Positions 8,221 to 17,062 of a stretch of DNA of 64,000 nt are shown here, one piece after another. Position numbers and translations under genes: made by a program. Source of the stretch: Chitinimonas sp036961565 (GTDB lineage Bacteria; Pseudomonadota; Gammaproteobacteria; Burkholderiales; Chitinimonadaceae); assembly GCF_036961565.1 (NCBI RefSeq), contig NZ_JBAMDD010000002.1, forward strand, positions 310,001 through 374,000, given 5' to 3'. Positions within the stretch are counted from its first letter, which is position 1, and each line of letters starts with the position of its first letter. Below the pieces are notes generated by a model. The model was not told the origin of the DNA. It saw only the letters and a program-made list of their open reading frames with translations, and ran no database searches.

Positions 8221-8904
8221 TCAATCAGGCAGGCAGTTTGGCGCCAACAGGCACAGGGCCACCAGTCTGGCCAGTATCTCGCCCTTGAAAAAATCGCGGC
8301 GGGCGTCTTCTGCGTCTACTATGCCCACGATCGTGCCAGCTTCATCAAACAGCGGCAGGCAGGCTTCGCTCTGCACCTCGGCATCGCAGGTGTAGTACGC
8401 CCCGCCCTCGGCCACATAGCTGGCTACGTTATCTATGATGCGCCCCTGCCCCGACAAACCCACGGCGCTGTTGTTGGAGTGCAATGCAAACTCCGCCGTG
8501 AGCGGGAATTCGGCCCGGCTGGGCTTGCCGGCATAGGCCAGCTTGACCAAGGCCCGGCCGCCAGCCACCTCGCGTGCCTGGTACACACCCAGCCAGCCAC
8601 AGGCGGTCTCGGCCACGATACGGTCTACCAGTTCCTTGAGCGCGGCCAGTTGCACGGTTGTTTCCGCACTCACCCCACCCAGCGTTGCCGCCAGATCATA
8701 GGGCGCCTCAGCCAGTTGATCGGGCAAGGAGCAGGCGCCATTCTCACCCAGTTCCGGCACACGGTAGGCATACAGCGGCGCGACATCCGCTGGCGCCTGG
8801 CTGTTCTCGGCAATCTCGCCATAAGCGGCCAGGTGGTTGCTGACTGCATCGGCATCGAGGGCAGCGGCCAGTCCTGCGCGCGCGAGGTAATCTGCGGTAT
8901 TCAT
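8221..8904 (-). CDS. GAF domain protein, free methionine-R-sulfoxide reductase-like
   Basis: A 227-residue protein with a GAF domain from about residue 80 to the end. The segment CDAEVQSEACLPLFDEAG followed by TIVGIVDAED resembles the active-site region of free methionine-R-sulfoxide reductases, in which the catalytic cysteine sits in a CD..S.SE pattern; here it would be C173. The GVCG-like segment that carries the other cysteines of that family reads NNSAVGLS, so resolving cysteines appear absent. About 75 N-terminal residues are extra relative to that family. Activity is therefore uncertain; a ligand-sensing GAF is the alternative. AAGGA precedes the start. Confidence 0.75.
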   Translation of the reverse strand: MNTADYLARAGLAAALDADAVSNHLAAYGEIAENSQAPADVAPLYAYRVPELGENGACSLPDQLAEAPYDLAATLGGVSAETTVQLAALKELVDRIVAETACGWLGVYQAREVAGGRALVKLAYAGKPSRAEFPLTAEFALHSNNSAVGLSGQGRIIDNVASYVAEGGAYYTCDAEVQSEACLPLFDEAGTIVGIVDAEDARRDFFKGEILARLVALCLLAPNCLPD

Positions 8905-8918
8905 CGTATTGGTCCTTG

Positions 8919-8966
8919 ACCCTTTTCCGGTCCAGCGCCGGGGTAAAAAAATCGTAAGCAGGCTCT
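8919..8966. repeat. Solo arm of the palindromic repeat
   Basis: These 48 bases match one arm of the element at 419-635: CCCTTTTCCGGTCCAGCGCC, then a diverged A-rich stretch, then the tip AGCAGGCTCT. Only one arm is present, so it cannot form the full hairpin. It separates the GAF gene from the membrane protein gene, and its last base is part of the TGA stop of the latter. Confidence 0.75.
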
Positions 8967-9589
8967 CAGTGCCTGACTGGCTCCGCCTGCTTGTGCAAAC
9001 CATAAGAGAGGCACAGCACCGCCAGCATCAGCAGCAGATGATAAAAAAACAAACGGGGTATCCCCGCCCAGGCGCCCTTGGTGCCGATGCCAAAACCCGC
9101 CATTGCCATGCCGGTGATACCGGCCAGCGCCGGCAACCAGCTCAACCAGCCACCCCGGCTGGCATTGAGCAGGATGACCAGCAAGGACAAGCTATTGACG
9201 GCCTGGCGCAATAGCTCTGGCCAGCCCATCACGGTAGCCAGCAATCCCAGCGACATGACCGGCAAGGCGACGCGCGGCGGGGCTGCAGAAAAAGCCACCA
9301 GCGTAGGCAGTACCCAATTGGTCAGCTCCGCCATAAAGCCATGCACGGGCACGACCGCCGCAAGCCCGCCAAAACGGAGCGAGCCCAGGGTAGCGGTCAG
9401 CATGGCCAGCAAGAAGCCCACGCCGCAAACCACGTCCTTTCTTTGCCAACATAGGCGTACCGCCCAGGCAAAGGCCAGCGCCAGCAGGGCAGCCGAGACA
9501 GCGGTCAGGGGTAGCGTCATGGCCTGCATCATAACGGCAGCGCCCAGAAAGCTCACTAGATGAAGGTGAGCTTGCTGGAGACTACCCAT
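8966..9589 (-). CDS. Polytopic membrane protein of unknown function
   Basis: A 207-residue hydrophobic protein with about six or seven predicted membrane helices, for example LPLTAVSAALLALAFAWAV and LPALAGITGMAMAGFGIG. I recognise no family motif. It starts 15 bases after the tesA stop on the same strand and is probably cotranscribed with it. Internal ATGs near 9529 are alternative starts, since no clear ribosome binding site precedes 9589. The stop codon coincides with the tip of the solo repeat arm. Confidence 0.65.
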   Translation of the reverse strand: MGSLQQAHLHLVSFLGAAVMMQAMTLPLTAVSAALLALAFAWAVRLCWQRKDVVCGVGFLLAMLTATLGSLRFGGLAAVVPVHGFMAELTNWVLPTLVAFSAAPPRVALPVMSLGLLATVMGWPELLRQAVNSLSLLVILLNASRGGWLSWLPALAGITGMAMAGFGIGTKGAWAGIPRLFFYHLLLMLAVLCLSYGLHKQAEPVRH

Positions 9590-9604
9590 GGATAGGGTGG
9601 ACTG

Positions 9605-10213
9605 TTATTTGACCAGCTTGCTCACCATGGGCCAGACATTGTCCAGCAAGCGTGGCTGGGCAGCCGCGACCGGGTGCAGTTGATCGGCCTGGAACTGGGC
9701 AGGCTGGTCTGCGATACCGTCCAGCAGGAAGGGGGGTGGGGGTAGCTTGTATTGTTTGGCCAAATCGCCAAACATGGCATCGAACTTTGCCGTGAAACTA
9801 CCGCCAAAGTTCGGTGGCAAGCGCACGGCGATCAAGCCCACCCGTGCGCCGCTGGCCCGGCTTTGCTCAATCATGCTGACCAGGTTGGCACGGGCAGCCG
9901 CCACTGGCAGGCCACGCAGGCCGTCATTGGCCCCCAGCTCCAGCAGGATCACATCGGGCTTGTGGGCCTTGAGGGCTGCCGGCAAGCGGGTCAGGCCGCC
10001 TGCCGTGGTTTCTCCCGACTGGCTGGCATTGATCACCCGCCAGTCTGGCCCCAGCTTCTTTTGCAACAGGCTGGGCCAGGCCGCTTCCAGCCTGATGCCG
10101 TAACCCGCCGACAGGCTATCGCCGTACACCAGCAAGGTTTTGGGGCCAGCAGCCCAGGCAGTTGGTGTATACAGACTAATCAGCAAACCCAAGAACAGAA
10201 CAATGCGCGCCAC
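9605..10213 (-). CDS. tesA: GDSL-type arylesterase / acyl-CoA thioesterase I
   Basis: A periplasmic SGNH hydrolase of 202 residues that cleaves acyl esters and thioesters. It has a signal peptide ending near WAAG, block I with the catalytic serine in YGDSLSAGYG, block III GAND (LELGANDGLRGL) and block V with the catalytic Asp and His in DQLHP. The start is GTG at 10213 with AAGGAAA at good spacing. It is divergent from ybbA as in E. coli, where tesA faces ybbA-ybbP; here the two start regions overlap by 11 bases. Confidence 0.93.
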   Translation of the reverse strand: MARIVLFLGLLISLYTPTAWAAGPKTLLVYGDSLSAGYGIRLEAAWPSLLQKKLGPDWRVINASQSGETTAGGLTRLPAALKAHKPDVILLELGANDGLRGLPVAAARANLVSMIEQSRASGARVGLIAVRLPPNFGGSFTAKFDAMFGDLAKQYKLPPPPFLLDGIADQPAQFQADQLHPVAAAQPRLLDNVWPMVSKLVK

Positions 10214-10928
10214 GCCAGATTTCCTTCACAGTGAATCATCAACCACAGGTAGCCCCATTCTGGCGGCCCAGGGTCTCAGCAAGCAAGTAGGTTTCGACCA
10301 CGAGACCCTGACCATATTGGACGACGTGAGTTTCAGCCTGTCACCTGGCAGCACCCTGGCCATCGTCGGCGCATCCGGCTCGGGCAAGTCCACCCTGCTG
10401 GGTCTGCTGGCCGGCCTGGACTCCCCCACCCAGGGCAGCGTCACCCTGGCCGGCCACACGCTGGGGCAGTTGGACGAAGACGGCCGGGCAAGGCTGAGGG
10501 CCGAGCATGTGGGTTTCGTGTTCCAGAGCTTTCAGCTGCTGCCCGCCCTGACCGCGCTGGACAACGTGGCGCTACCGCTGGAGCTGAACGGCCACAAGGA
10601 GGCTCGCCGCGAAGCGCAGGCCCTGCTGGAGCGTGTGGGCCTGGGTAGCCGCGTACAGCACCGCCCCAAGGAACTCTCAGGCGGTGAGCAGCAGCGCGTG
10701 GCCCTGGCGCGCGCCTTTGTCACCCGGCCCAAGTTGCTGTTTGCCGATGAACCGACAGGCAACCTCGACACCCAGACCGGCGAGCGCATCATCGATCTGC
10801 TGTTCAGCCTCAATAGCGAATCCGGCACCACCCTGGTGCTGGTCACCCATGACGAGCGCCTGGCGGCACGCTGTGGCGCCCGCCTGCGGCTGGCCGGCGG
10901 CCAGGTCATAGAACGCGACGGCGTATGA
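10203..10928 (+). CDS. ybbA: ABC transporter ATP-binding protein, YbbA/LolD type
   Basis: A 241-residue ATPase subunit. Walker A is GASGSGKST (residues 57-65), the signature is LSGGEQQR, Walker B is LLFADEP, and HVGFVFQSFQLLPALTALDN covers the Q-loop. Spacing and sequence fit the MacB/LolD/YbbA group that works with FtsX-like permeases. ATG 10203 is needed: no ATG, GTG or TTG follows in frame before the conserved first strand. That places the start inside the divergent tesA gene. Together with the permease at 11563 it likely forms an ABC machine acting on lipids or outer-membrane substrates; the substrate is unknown. Confidence 0.9.
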   Translation: MRATPDFLHSESSTTGSPILAAQGLSKQVGFDHETLTILDDVSFSLSPGSTLAIVGASGSGKSTLLGLLAGLDSPTQGSVTLAGHTLGQLDEDGRARLRAEHVGFVFQSFQLLPALTALDNVALPLELNGHKEARREAQALLERVGLGSRVQHRPKELSGGEQQRVALARAFVTRPKLLFADEPTGNLDTQTGERIIDLLFSLNSESGTTLVLVTHDERLAARCGARLRLAGGQVIERDGV

Positions 10929-10990
10929 GCGGCATAGGCCGCCCCAGACCTGCACGCAAACCCGCCCCTACAACAGAACAAGACCGAGAC

Positions 10991-11566
10991 ATGACCCATT
11001 CCCTGCACCTATTCCCCCTACTATTAGCTGGCGCGCTGGCCCTGCCCGCCCAGGCTGCCGAGGAAAAACCGGCCGATGCCTTCTTCCGCCAGCTAGCGAG
11101 CCTCTGCGGCAAGGCCTTCGAGGGCAGATTGGTGGAGGGCAACCCCAGCGATACCCGCTTCCGCGAACAAAAGCTGACCATGCATGTGCGCGAATGCAGC
11201 CCCGACGTCATACGGGTGCCCTTCCATGTCGGCGACGACCACTCCCGCACCTGGGTCATCAGCCGTACTGCCCAGGGGCTGCGGCTCAAGCACGATCACC
11301 GCCACGCCGATGGCAGCGAGGACAGCATCACCCAGTACGGCGGCGACACCATTGAGGCCGGCACGGCCAGCCTGCAATCCTTCCCGGCCGATGCCCATAC
11401 GGCCAAGCTGATACCGGCGGCAGCCGAAAACACCTGGCGGGTGGAGATACTGCCGGGCCAGCACTACAGCTACCAGTTGCAAAGGGGTGAGCGGCGCTTC
11501 CGGGTGGATTTCGACCTGACCAAGCCGGTTGCCCTGCCGCCAGCCCCCTGGGGCGCCAAGCCATGA
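10991..11566 (+). CDS. Secreted protein of unknown function within the ybbA-ybbP unit
   Basis: A 191-residue protein with a clear signal peptide (LFPLLLAGALALPAQAAEE). The mature part is soluble, with two cysteines (SLCGKAF and VRECSP) that may form a disulfide in the periplasm. I recognise no domain. The frame is open from an ATG at 10925 that overlaps the ybbA stop, but the signal peptide supports the start at 10991. Its stop overlaps the permease ATG (ATGA). Sitting between ATPase and permease genes that are adjacent in E. coli, it may be a periplasmic partner of this transporter. Confidence 0.75.
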   Translation: MTHSLHLFPLLLAGALALPAQAAEEKPADAFFRQLASLCGKAFEGRLVEGNPSDTRFREQKLTMHVRECSPDVIRVPFHVGDDHSRTWVISRTAQGLRLKHDHRHADGSEDSITQYGGDTIEAGTASLQSFPADAHTAKLIPAAAENTWRVEILPGQHYSYQLQRGERRFRVDFDLTKPVALPPAPWGAKP

Positions 11567-14028
11567 ACGGCTGGGGCCTGGCCTGGCGCTGGCTCAAGCG
11601 CGATCTAACTGCGGGCGAACTGACCGTCATGGCCATCGCCCTGGTGGTGGCCATTGCCGCCATGAGCAGCGTAGGTTTCTTTACCGACCGGGTAGGCCGT
11701 GCCCTGCAAAGCGAGGCCGACCAGCTGCTGGCCGCCGATCTGGTGCTGAACGCCGACCAGCCCATCGCCGCTGATTTCCTGGCTGAAGCAGACCGGCGCG
11801 GGCTGATGCGGGGTGCCACCGCCACCTTCCCCAGCATGGCGCAGACGGCCGACAATGCCCAGCTGGTCACGGTCAAGGCCGTTTCCACCAGCTATCCGCT
11901 ACGCGGCGATATCCGGCTGCTGCAGAACGGCAGCGAGATCAAGGTAAGTGGCGGCCCCGCGCCAGGCACCATCTGGGCCGACCAGCGCCTGTTCAGCTCG
12001 CTGGGCCTCAAACCCGGTGACACGCTGAAGCTGGGCGACAAGGCCTTTACCCTGGGCCCCATCCTGGCGCGTGAGCCCGATGGCGCAATGGATCTGTACA
12101 ACTTCATCCCCCGCGCCATGTTCAACGATGCCGATCTGCCCGCAACCGGGCTGATCCAGCCGGGCAGCCGGGTGCGCTACCGCATGCTGTTGGCAGGCGA
12201 GCGCGACCAGGTGACCGCCATGCGCGAGTGGCTCAAACCCCGCCTGCAGCGAGGCCAGCGGCTGGAGGATGTGCGCGAGGCGCGACCCGAGATCAACACC
12301 TCGCTCAATCGGGCCGAACGCTTCCTGCGCCTGTCTGCCCTGATCAGCGTCTTCATGGCCGCCGCCGCCATTGCACTGGCAGCCCGCCGCTATGTGGAGC
12401 GCCACCTCGATGCCGTCGCCCTGCTGCGCACCATGGGGCTGACCCAAAGCCATATCATCGGCTTGTTCCTGCGCCAGTACAGCCTGATGGCCGTGCTATC
12501 CATCAGCACCGGCATCGCCTTGGGCTGGCTGACCCAATTCGGCCTGGCCCACCTGCTGGCCGGCATGTTCGAAACCACCCTGCCGCCGGCCGGCCCCTTG
12601 CCAGCGCTATCCGGTGCGGCAGTCGGCCTGGTGCTGCTGTTTGGCTTCTGCCTGCCCCCGCTGCTCAGGCTCAAGGGGGTATCACCCTTGCGGGTACTGC
12701 GGCGCGATGCCACCCCGGCGGGCAACGCCCCCCTGGCCTTTGGCCTGGGCCTGGCCGCGCTGGCCGGCCTGATCTACTGGCAGGCGGGCGACACCACCCT
12801 GGCCGGCCTGGCGCTGGCCGGCCTCGCCGGTACGGTGGCCCTGGCCACGCTGGCAGCCTGGTGCCTGGTCTGGATCACCCCCAAGCTGCCCCTGCCCGGC
12901 CAATTGGGTTGGCGCTTCGGTCTGGCCAATGTTGCCCGGCGACGCGGTCTCAGCGTGGCGCAGATCGTCTCGCTATCGCTGGGCCTGATGGCGCTGATGC
13001 TGCTGACGGTGGTACGCAACGACCTGCTCAGCGCCTGGGACAAGTCCGTCCCGGTCGATGCGCCCAACCGCTTCGCCATCAATATCCAGCCTGAGCAACG
13101 CGCTGGCATCCTGGCCGAGTTCAAGCGCGCCGGCCTGCCCGAGCCGGTGTTCGGCCCCATGATACGGGCACGCCTGCACAGCATTGCCGGCAAGCCGGTG
13201 GTGGCCGACAAATACCCCGACGAACGCGCCCGCCGCTTGGCCGAGCGCGAGTTCAACCTCAGCTGGGGCGGCAGCCTGCGCAACGACAACCGCCTGGTGG
13301 CCGGCGTGCCGCTGAGCGACAACACCCCTGCCTGGTCGCTGGAAGAAGGCCTGGCCCAGCGCCTGGGCATCAAGCTGGGCGACGAGCTGGCCTTTACCAT
13401 AGACGGTCAGGTGTTCAAGGCCCCGGTCACCAGCCTGCGGCGGGTCGATTGGGATTCTTTCCGGGTCAACTTCTTCGTGGTGGGCAATCGCGCCCTGTTG
13501 GAGAGCCAGCCGGCCAGCTTTGTTAGCAGCTTCTACCTGCCGGATGCCCAGCGTACCTTCTCGACCCAGCTGTCGCGCCAGTTCCCCAATATCACCGTCA
13601 TCGATGTATCGGTGATACTGCGCGAGGTACGCGGCGTGCTCGACAGGGTGCTGTCGGCGGTGGAGGTAGTCTTCGCCTTCAGCCTGGCGGCCGGCGTCGT
13701 GGTGCTATATGCCGCCACCCTGGCCACCCATGATGAGCGCAAGCGCGAGGCCGCCATCCTGCGTACCCTGGGGGCCTCCGGCAAGACTGTCCGGCAGGCT
13801 GCCAGCGCAGAACTGCTGCTGGTAGGCGGCCTGGCCGGCTTGTTAGCGGCGGCGGCGGCGCTGGGCATAGGCGCGGGGGCCTCGCAGCAGCTGTTCGAGC
13901 TGCCGGCCCGCATCAGCTGGTGGCTCCTGCCCTTTGGCCTGATCAGCGGCGCCCTGGCAGCACGGCTGGCTGCCGCACCCTTGCTGGCAAGGGTGCTCAA
14001 GACCCCGCCCTTGCGGGCATTGCGATAA
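11563..14028 (+). CDS. ybbP: FtsX-like ABC permease, YbbP type
   Basis: An 821-residue inner-membrane permease with the double FtsX-domain layout of YbbP: an N-terminal membrane helix (MAIALVVAIAAMSSVGFFT), a large periplasmic domain, a first FtsX block at about residues 250-420, a second periplasmic domain and a C-terminal FtsX block ending LARVLKTPPLRALR. The segment ATHDERKREAAILRTLGAS is the cytoplasmic coupling loop typical of FtsX permeases. It pairs with the ATPase at 10203. The ATG overlaps the stop of the secreted-protein gene. Confidence 0.92.
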   Translation: MNGWGLAWRWLKRDLTAGELTVMAIALVVAIAAMSSVGFFTDRVGRALQSEADQLLAADLVLNADQPIAADFLAEADRRGLMRGATATFPSMAQTADNAQLVTVKAVSTSYPLRGDIRLLQNGSEIKVSGGPAPGTIWADQRLFSSLGLKPGDTLKLGDKAFTLGPILAREPDGAMDLYNFIPRAMFNDADLPATGLIQPGSRVRYRMLLAGERDQVTAMREWLKPRLQRGQRLEDVREARPEINTSLNRAERFLRLSALISVFMAAAAIALAARRYVERHLDAVALLRTMGLTQSHIIGLFLRQYSLMAVLSISTGIALGWLTQFGLAHLLAGMFETTLPPAGPLPALSGAAVGLVLLFGFCLPPLLRLKGVSPLRVLRRDATPAGNAPLAFGLGLAALAGLIYWQAGDTTLAGLALAGLAGTVALATLAAWCLVWITPKLPLPGQLGWRFGLANVARRRGLSVAQIVSLSLGLMALMLLTVVRNDLLSAWDKSVPVDAPNRFAINIQPEQRAGILAEFKRAGLPEPVFGPMIRARLHSIAGKPVVADKYPDERARRLAEREFNLSWGGSLRNDNRLVAGVPLSDNTPAWSLEEGLAQRLGIKLGDELAFTIDGQVFKAPVTSLRRVDWDSFRVNFFVVGNRALLESQPASFVSSFYLPDAQRTFSTQLSRQFPNITVIDVSVILREVRGVLDRVLSAVEVVFAFSLAAGVVVLYAATLATHDERKREAAILRTLGASGKTVRQAASAELLLVGGLAGLLAAAAALGIGAGASQQLFELPARISWWLLPFGLISGALAARLAAAPLLARVLKTPPLRALR

Positions 14029-14030
14029 TC

Positions 14031-14050
14031 GGTGGCGCCCCGGCGCCACC
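14031..14050 (+). terminator. Hairpin after ybbP
   Basis: GGTGGCGCC and GGCGCCACC form a perfect 9-bp stem with a two-base centre, two bases after the ybbP stop, followed by TTCTTC rather than a clean U-tract. It could terminate or attenuate before the TPR gene 20 bases on. Confidence 0.5.
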
Positions 14051-14070
14051 TTCTTCACCGGAAACCCTCC

Positions 14071-14556
14071 ATGCGCCCTACCTTTCACCTGGCCCTGCTC
14101 GCCTGTGCCCTGTTTGCCACCACCAGCCTGGCCGCAGGTTGGTCCAACGACAACGACCCCAAGCCCGACCCAGACTACAGTGACGCCCTGGCGGCCAACC
14201 GGCTGGGCCAGCATGAGCGTGCCGTGGGCTTGCTGCAGGAATACCTGGAACGCGCCCCCAAGGACGCCAACGGCCAGAACCAGCTGGCCTATGCCTATCG
14301 CAAGCTGGGCAAGCTGCCCGAGGCGCTGCGCCACTACCAATTGGCCCTGAGCCTGGATCCCAAGCACCGTGGCGCCCATGAATACCTGGGCGAAGCCTAT
14401 ATCGCACTGGGCGACCTGGCTCGCGCCGAGGCAGAGCTGCAAACCCTGTTTCAGCTCTGCGGCCCCGGCTGCAATGAATATGCCCAACTCAAAGCGGCCC
14501 TCGATACCGCCAAGGGGACAGGCAGCACGGGCAGCACCAGCTCAGCCGGCCAGTGA
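14071..14556 (+). CDS. Exported TPR protein
   Basis: A 161-residue periplasmic protein: a signal peptide ending around SLAAGWSND, then three tetratricopeptide-like repeats (ALAANRLGQHERAVGLLQEY, AYRKLGKLPEALRHYQLAL, and AYIALGDLARAEAELQTLF). A Cys pair, CGPGC, follows the last repeat. The C-terminal tail is low-complexity Gly/Ser/Thr. TPRs mediate protein contacts; no partner can be named. Its last 15 bases overlap the end of the convergent acetyltransferase gene. Confidence 0.85.
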   Translation: MRPTFHLALLACALFATTSLAAGWSNDNDPKPDPDYSDALAANRLGQHERAVGLLQEYLERAPKDANGQNQLAYAYRKLGKLPEALRHYQLALSLDPKHRGAHEYLGEAYIALGDLARAEAELQTLFQLCGPGCNEYAQLKAALDTAKGTGSTGSTSSAGQ

Positions 14557-15072
14557 TGCCGGGCGGTGGATGGCGAAACGGGATTCGGGTAAGCCGTCCT
14601 CATCCAACCCATCCCCTTCATGGCTGAATCCCAACTTGGTCATCAGCGCCAGTGATGCCGTGTTGGCAGGGTCTATGGTGGCCACGATGCGCACCAAGGC
14701 GCTATGCTGCCAGGCCCATGCCAGCAGGGCCGCCGCCAGCTCGGTGGCATAGCCCCGCCCCCAGCAATCCGGCCGCAAGGCATAGATGATCTCGGCGCTG
14801 TCGGCAGCACTGGCCTGCTCGCTGTGTATCAGGCCTGCCCAGCCTATCACCGAGCCATCGTCGCGTTTCAGCACCGCATGGGTACCAAAGCCCCAGCGCG
14901 CCACATTGGCGTTCGCCCGTTCTATCCAGCCAGCTGTGCCAGCCCTGTCCAGCGTCGTGCCGTCGCCCACCCAGCGCATGACCTCGGCATCGCCGGTCAG
15001 CCGACAAAACGCGTCAAGGTCTGCCATCTGCCAGCGCCGCAGCAACAGGCGCTCACTCTCCAGCCAATACAT
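14542..15072 (-). CDS. GNAT acetyltransferase, RimJ/RimL type
   Basis: A 176-residue acetyltransferase of the RimJ/RimL group. It begins with the typical ESERLLLRRWQMADLDAFCR, has the acetyl-CoA loop RPDCWGRGYATEL and the terminal ASLALMTKLGFSHEG. Substrates in this group are protein N termini or small amines; which applies here is unknown. AAGGAAG precedes the start. The 3' end overlaps the TPR gene by 15 bases. Confidence 0.88.
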   Translation of the reverse strand: MYWLESERLLLRRWQMADLDAFCRLTGDAEVMRWVGDGTTLDRAGTAGWIERANANVARWGFGTHAVLKRDDGSVIGWAGLIHSEQASAADSAEIIYALRPDCWGRGYATELAAALLAWAWQHSALVRIVATIDPANTASLALMTKLGFSHEGDGLDEDGLPESRFAIHRPASLAG

Positions 15073-15089
15073 CGTACTTCCTTCCCATG

Positions 15090-15115
15090 AAAAACGGCCG
15101 GCTTGCGCCGGCCGT
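15090..15115 (-). terminator. Rho-independent terminator of the S9 peptidase gene
   Basis: On the minus strand ACGGCCGGC and GCCGGCCGT make a 9-bp stem with a GCAA loop, followed by TTTTC. It lies 23 bases downstream of the peptidase stop. Confidence 0.85.
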
Positions 15116-15138
15116 CCTGGCTACCTGCTAGGTCTGGC

Positions 15139-17022
15139 CTAGCTACCCAGATGCTTGCCAAAGAAACGCTCCATCGCCTCATAGGCCTCGAAGCGGTTCT
15201 CCTGGTTGGCAAAACCGTGCCCTTCGTTCTCCTTGACGATGTACTCCACATCCACGCCACGCTTTTTCAGCGCCGCCACGATCTGGTCAGACTCGGCCAC
15301 ATTCACGCGCGGGTCCTTGGCGCCCTGCAGCACCAGTAGGGGCGCCTTGATCTTGTCCACATGGAAGACCGGCGAGGCCGACTCCATCAGTGCCTTGTCC
15401 TTCTCCGGATTGCCCACCATCTCATACATCATGTCCAGGTAAGGCTTCCAGTAGGGCGGTATGGTCTTCATGAAGGTAAACAGATTGCTCACCCCCACAT
15501 AGTCCACGCCACAGGCATACAGATCAGGCGAGAAGGTCAGGCCGGCCAGGGTGGCATAGCCGCCATAGCTGCCTCCATAAATGCACACGCGCTTGCTGTC
15601 CGCCACACCTTGCTTCACCAGGTGGTTGACGCCATCACTGACGTCATCCTGCATGGTCTTGCCCCACTGCTTGAACGAAGCCTGCCAGAACGCCTTGCCG
15701 TAGCCGGTAGAACCACGGAAATTCATCTGCAGCACGGCATAGCCACGATTGGCCAGGAACTGCACCTCCGGGTTGAAGCCCCAGCTGTCGCGTGCCCAGG
15801 GGCCGCCGTGCGGGTTCACGATCACCGGCAGGTTCTTGCCCTCGCTGCCCAGGGGCAGGGTCAGGTAGCCGTGTATGGTCAGGCCATCGCGGCTGGTATA
15901 GCTGATGGGCTTGGTGCTGGCCATCTGCTGCTCGTTCAGCCACGGGGTGACTTCGGCCAGCTTTTCCAGCTTGTCCGCCTTGGCATCGTAGTAGTAGCGG
16001 GTGCCACGGGTACGGTCGTTCCAGGCCGAGACTATCCAGGCGTCTTCGTTCTTGTTGCCCTGCAGGGTGATCTCATACCCCGGCAACTTGCCCTGCAAGC
16101 CCTTGATCAGCTTTTCAGTGGCGTCGTCAAAGAAGTGCCGCTCCATCTTGGCAGTCTCATAGGTGGCCGCCGTCAGCACCTTGCGCTTCTTGGAGTAGCG
16201 CAGGCCGTCCACATCCACATCGTCACGCTGGTAGACCACCTTCAGTTCCTTGCCGGTAGCCGGGTCCATCTCGACTATGGCCACCTTGTCGCGGCCCAGG
16301 TTGGAGGCGGCATAAAGGCGCTTGTTGTCGAAGGTAAAGAACAGCGCCGTCACCGAATCCTTGAAATTGGTGGTCAGTACCGTCTTGAACGGCGACTTCT
16401 CATTGGCGCGGTAGAGCAGCGAGGAGGTCACCCCATCAGTGCTCTGGGCCACCCGTATGGCGCCCTTGTGGTCGGTGATCCAGCCAGTGATATTGCCGGG
16501 GTTCTCCGCCACCATCTTCAGCTCGCCGGTCTTCACATTCAGCCGGTAGGCGTCAAACACCTCGGCCTTGCGCTTGTTCAGGCCAATCAGCACATCGGTG
16601 GGATGGTCTTCCAGATCATCGATCAACTCCACCCGCACCTTGTCGAACGGTGTCAGATCGCGCGTGGCCTTGCCGTCGCGGTCCACCGCATAAAGGTGGA
16701 AATTCTCGTCGCCGCCATTGTCCTTGAGGAACAGCAGATGGTCGTCACCCTTCCAGAAATACTGCCGGATATCCCTGTCCTTCACCGTGGTCAGCCGCTT
16801 GGCGTCACCGCCCCTGGGCATGACATGGATATTCAGGCGGTTCTCGACCGGCTGGGTAAAGGAGATGTACTTGCCGTTGGGCGAAAGCTGGAAATTGGTC
16901 TTTTCCGGATTCTTGAAGAAATCCCGCACCGGTATCTTGGGTGCAGTCACGACATTGGCAAAGGCAGCGCCGGGTAGGGCCAGCATCAGGCCGCCAAGGC
17001 CTGCGGCAATCACGCGTTTCAT
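15139..17022 (-). CDS. Exported S9 (prolyl oligopeptidase family) peptidase
   Basis: A 627-residue serine peptidase that should cleave short peptides in the periplasm. It has a signal peptide ending ALPGAAFA, an N-terminal seven-bladed propeller-type domain and a C-terminal alpha/beta-hydrolase. The catalytic triad reads S485 in YGGSYGGY, D570 in GAKDPRV and H602 in ENEGHGF. HGGPWARDSWGF provides the oxyanion region. AGGAGG precedes the ATG, and a good promoter lies at 17063-17091. Two paralogues at 46.5 and 55 kb accompany TonB-dependent receptors; this copy stands alone next to a LysR gene. Confidence 0.93.
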   Translation of the reverse strand: MKRVIAAGLGGLMLALPGAAFANVVTAPKIPVRDFFKNPEKTNFQLSPNGKYISFTQPVENRLNIHVMPRGGDAKRLTTVKDRDIRQYFWKGDDHLLFLKDNGGDENFHLYAVDRDGKATRDLTPFDKVRVELIDDLEDHPTDVLIGLNKRKAEVFDAYRLNVKTGELKMVAENPGNITGWITDHKGAIRVAQSTDGVTSSLLYRANEKSPFKTVLTTNFKDSVTALFFTFDNKRLYAASNLGRDKVAIVEMDPATGKELKVVYQRDDVDVDGLRYSKKRKVLTAATYETAKMERHFFDDATEKLIKGLQGKLPGYEITLQGNKNEDAWIVSAWNDRTRGTRYYYDAKADKLEKLAEVTPWLNEQQMASTKPISYTSRDGLTIHGYLTLPLGSEGKNLPVIVNPHGGPWARDSWGFNPEVQFLANRGYAVLQMNFRGSTGYGKAFWQASFKQWGKTMQDDVSDGVNHLVKQGVADSKRVCIYGGSYGGYATLAGLTFSPDLYACGVDYVGVSNLFTFMKTIPPYWKPYLDMMYEMVGNPEKDKALMESASPVFHVDKIKAPLLVLQGAKDPRVNVAESDQIVAALKKRGVDVEYIVKENEGHGFANQENRFEAYEAMERFFGKHLGS

Positions 17023-17062
17023 GCAATTTCCTCCTGTAGGTCACCGGATAGGTGAATGCGCC

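Noticed and set aside
10925..10990. Upstream start of the secreted protein in the ybbA-ybbP unit
   Set aside because: The ATGA overlap is attractive, but it would put 22 polar residues before a clear signal peptide.
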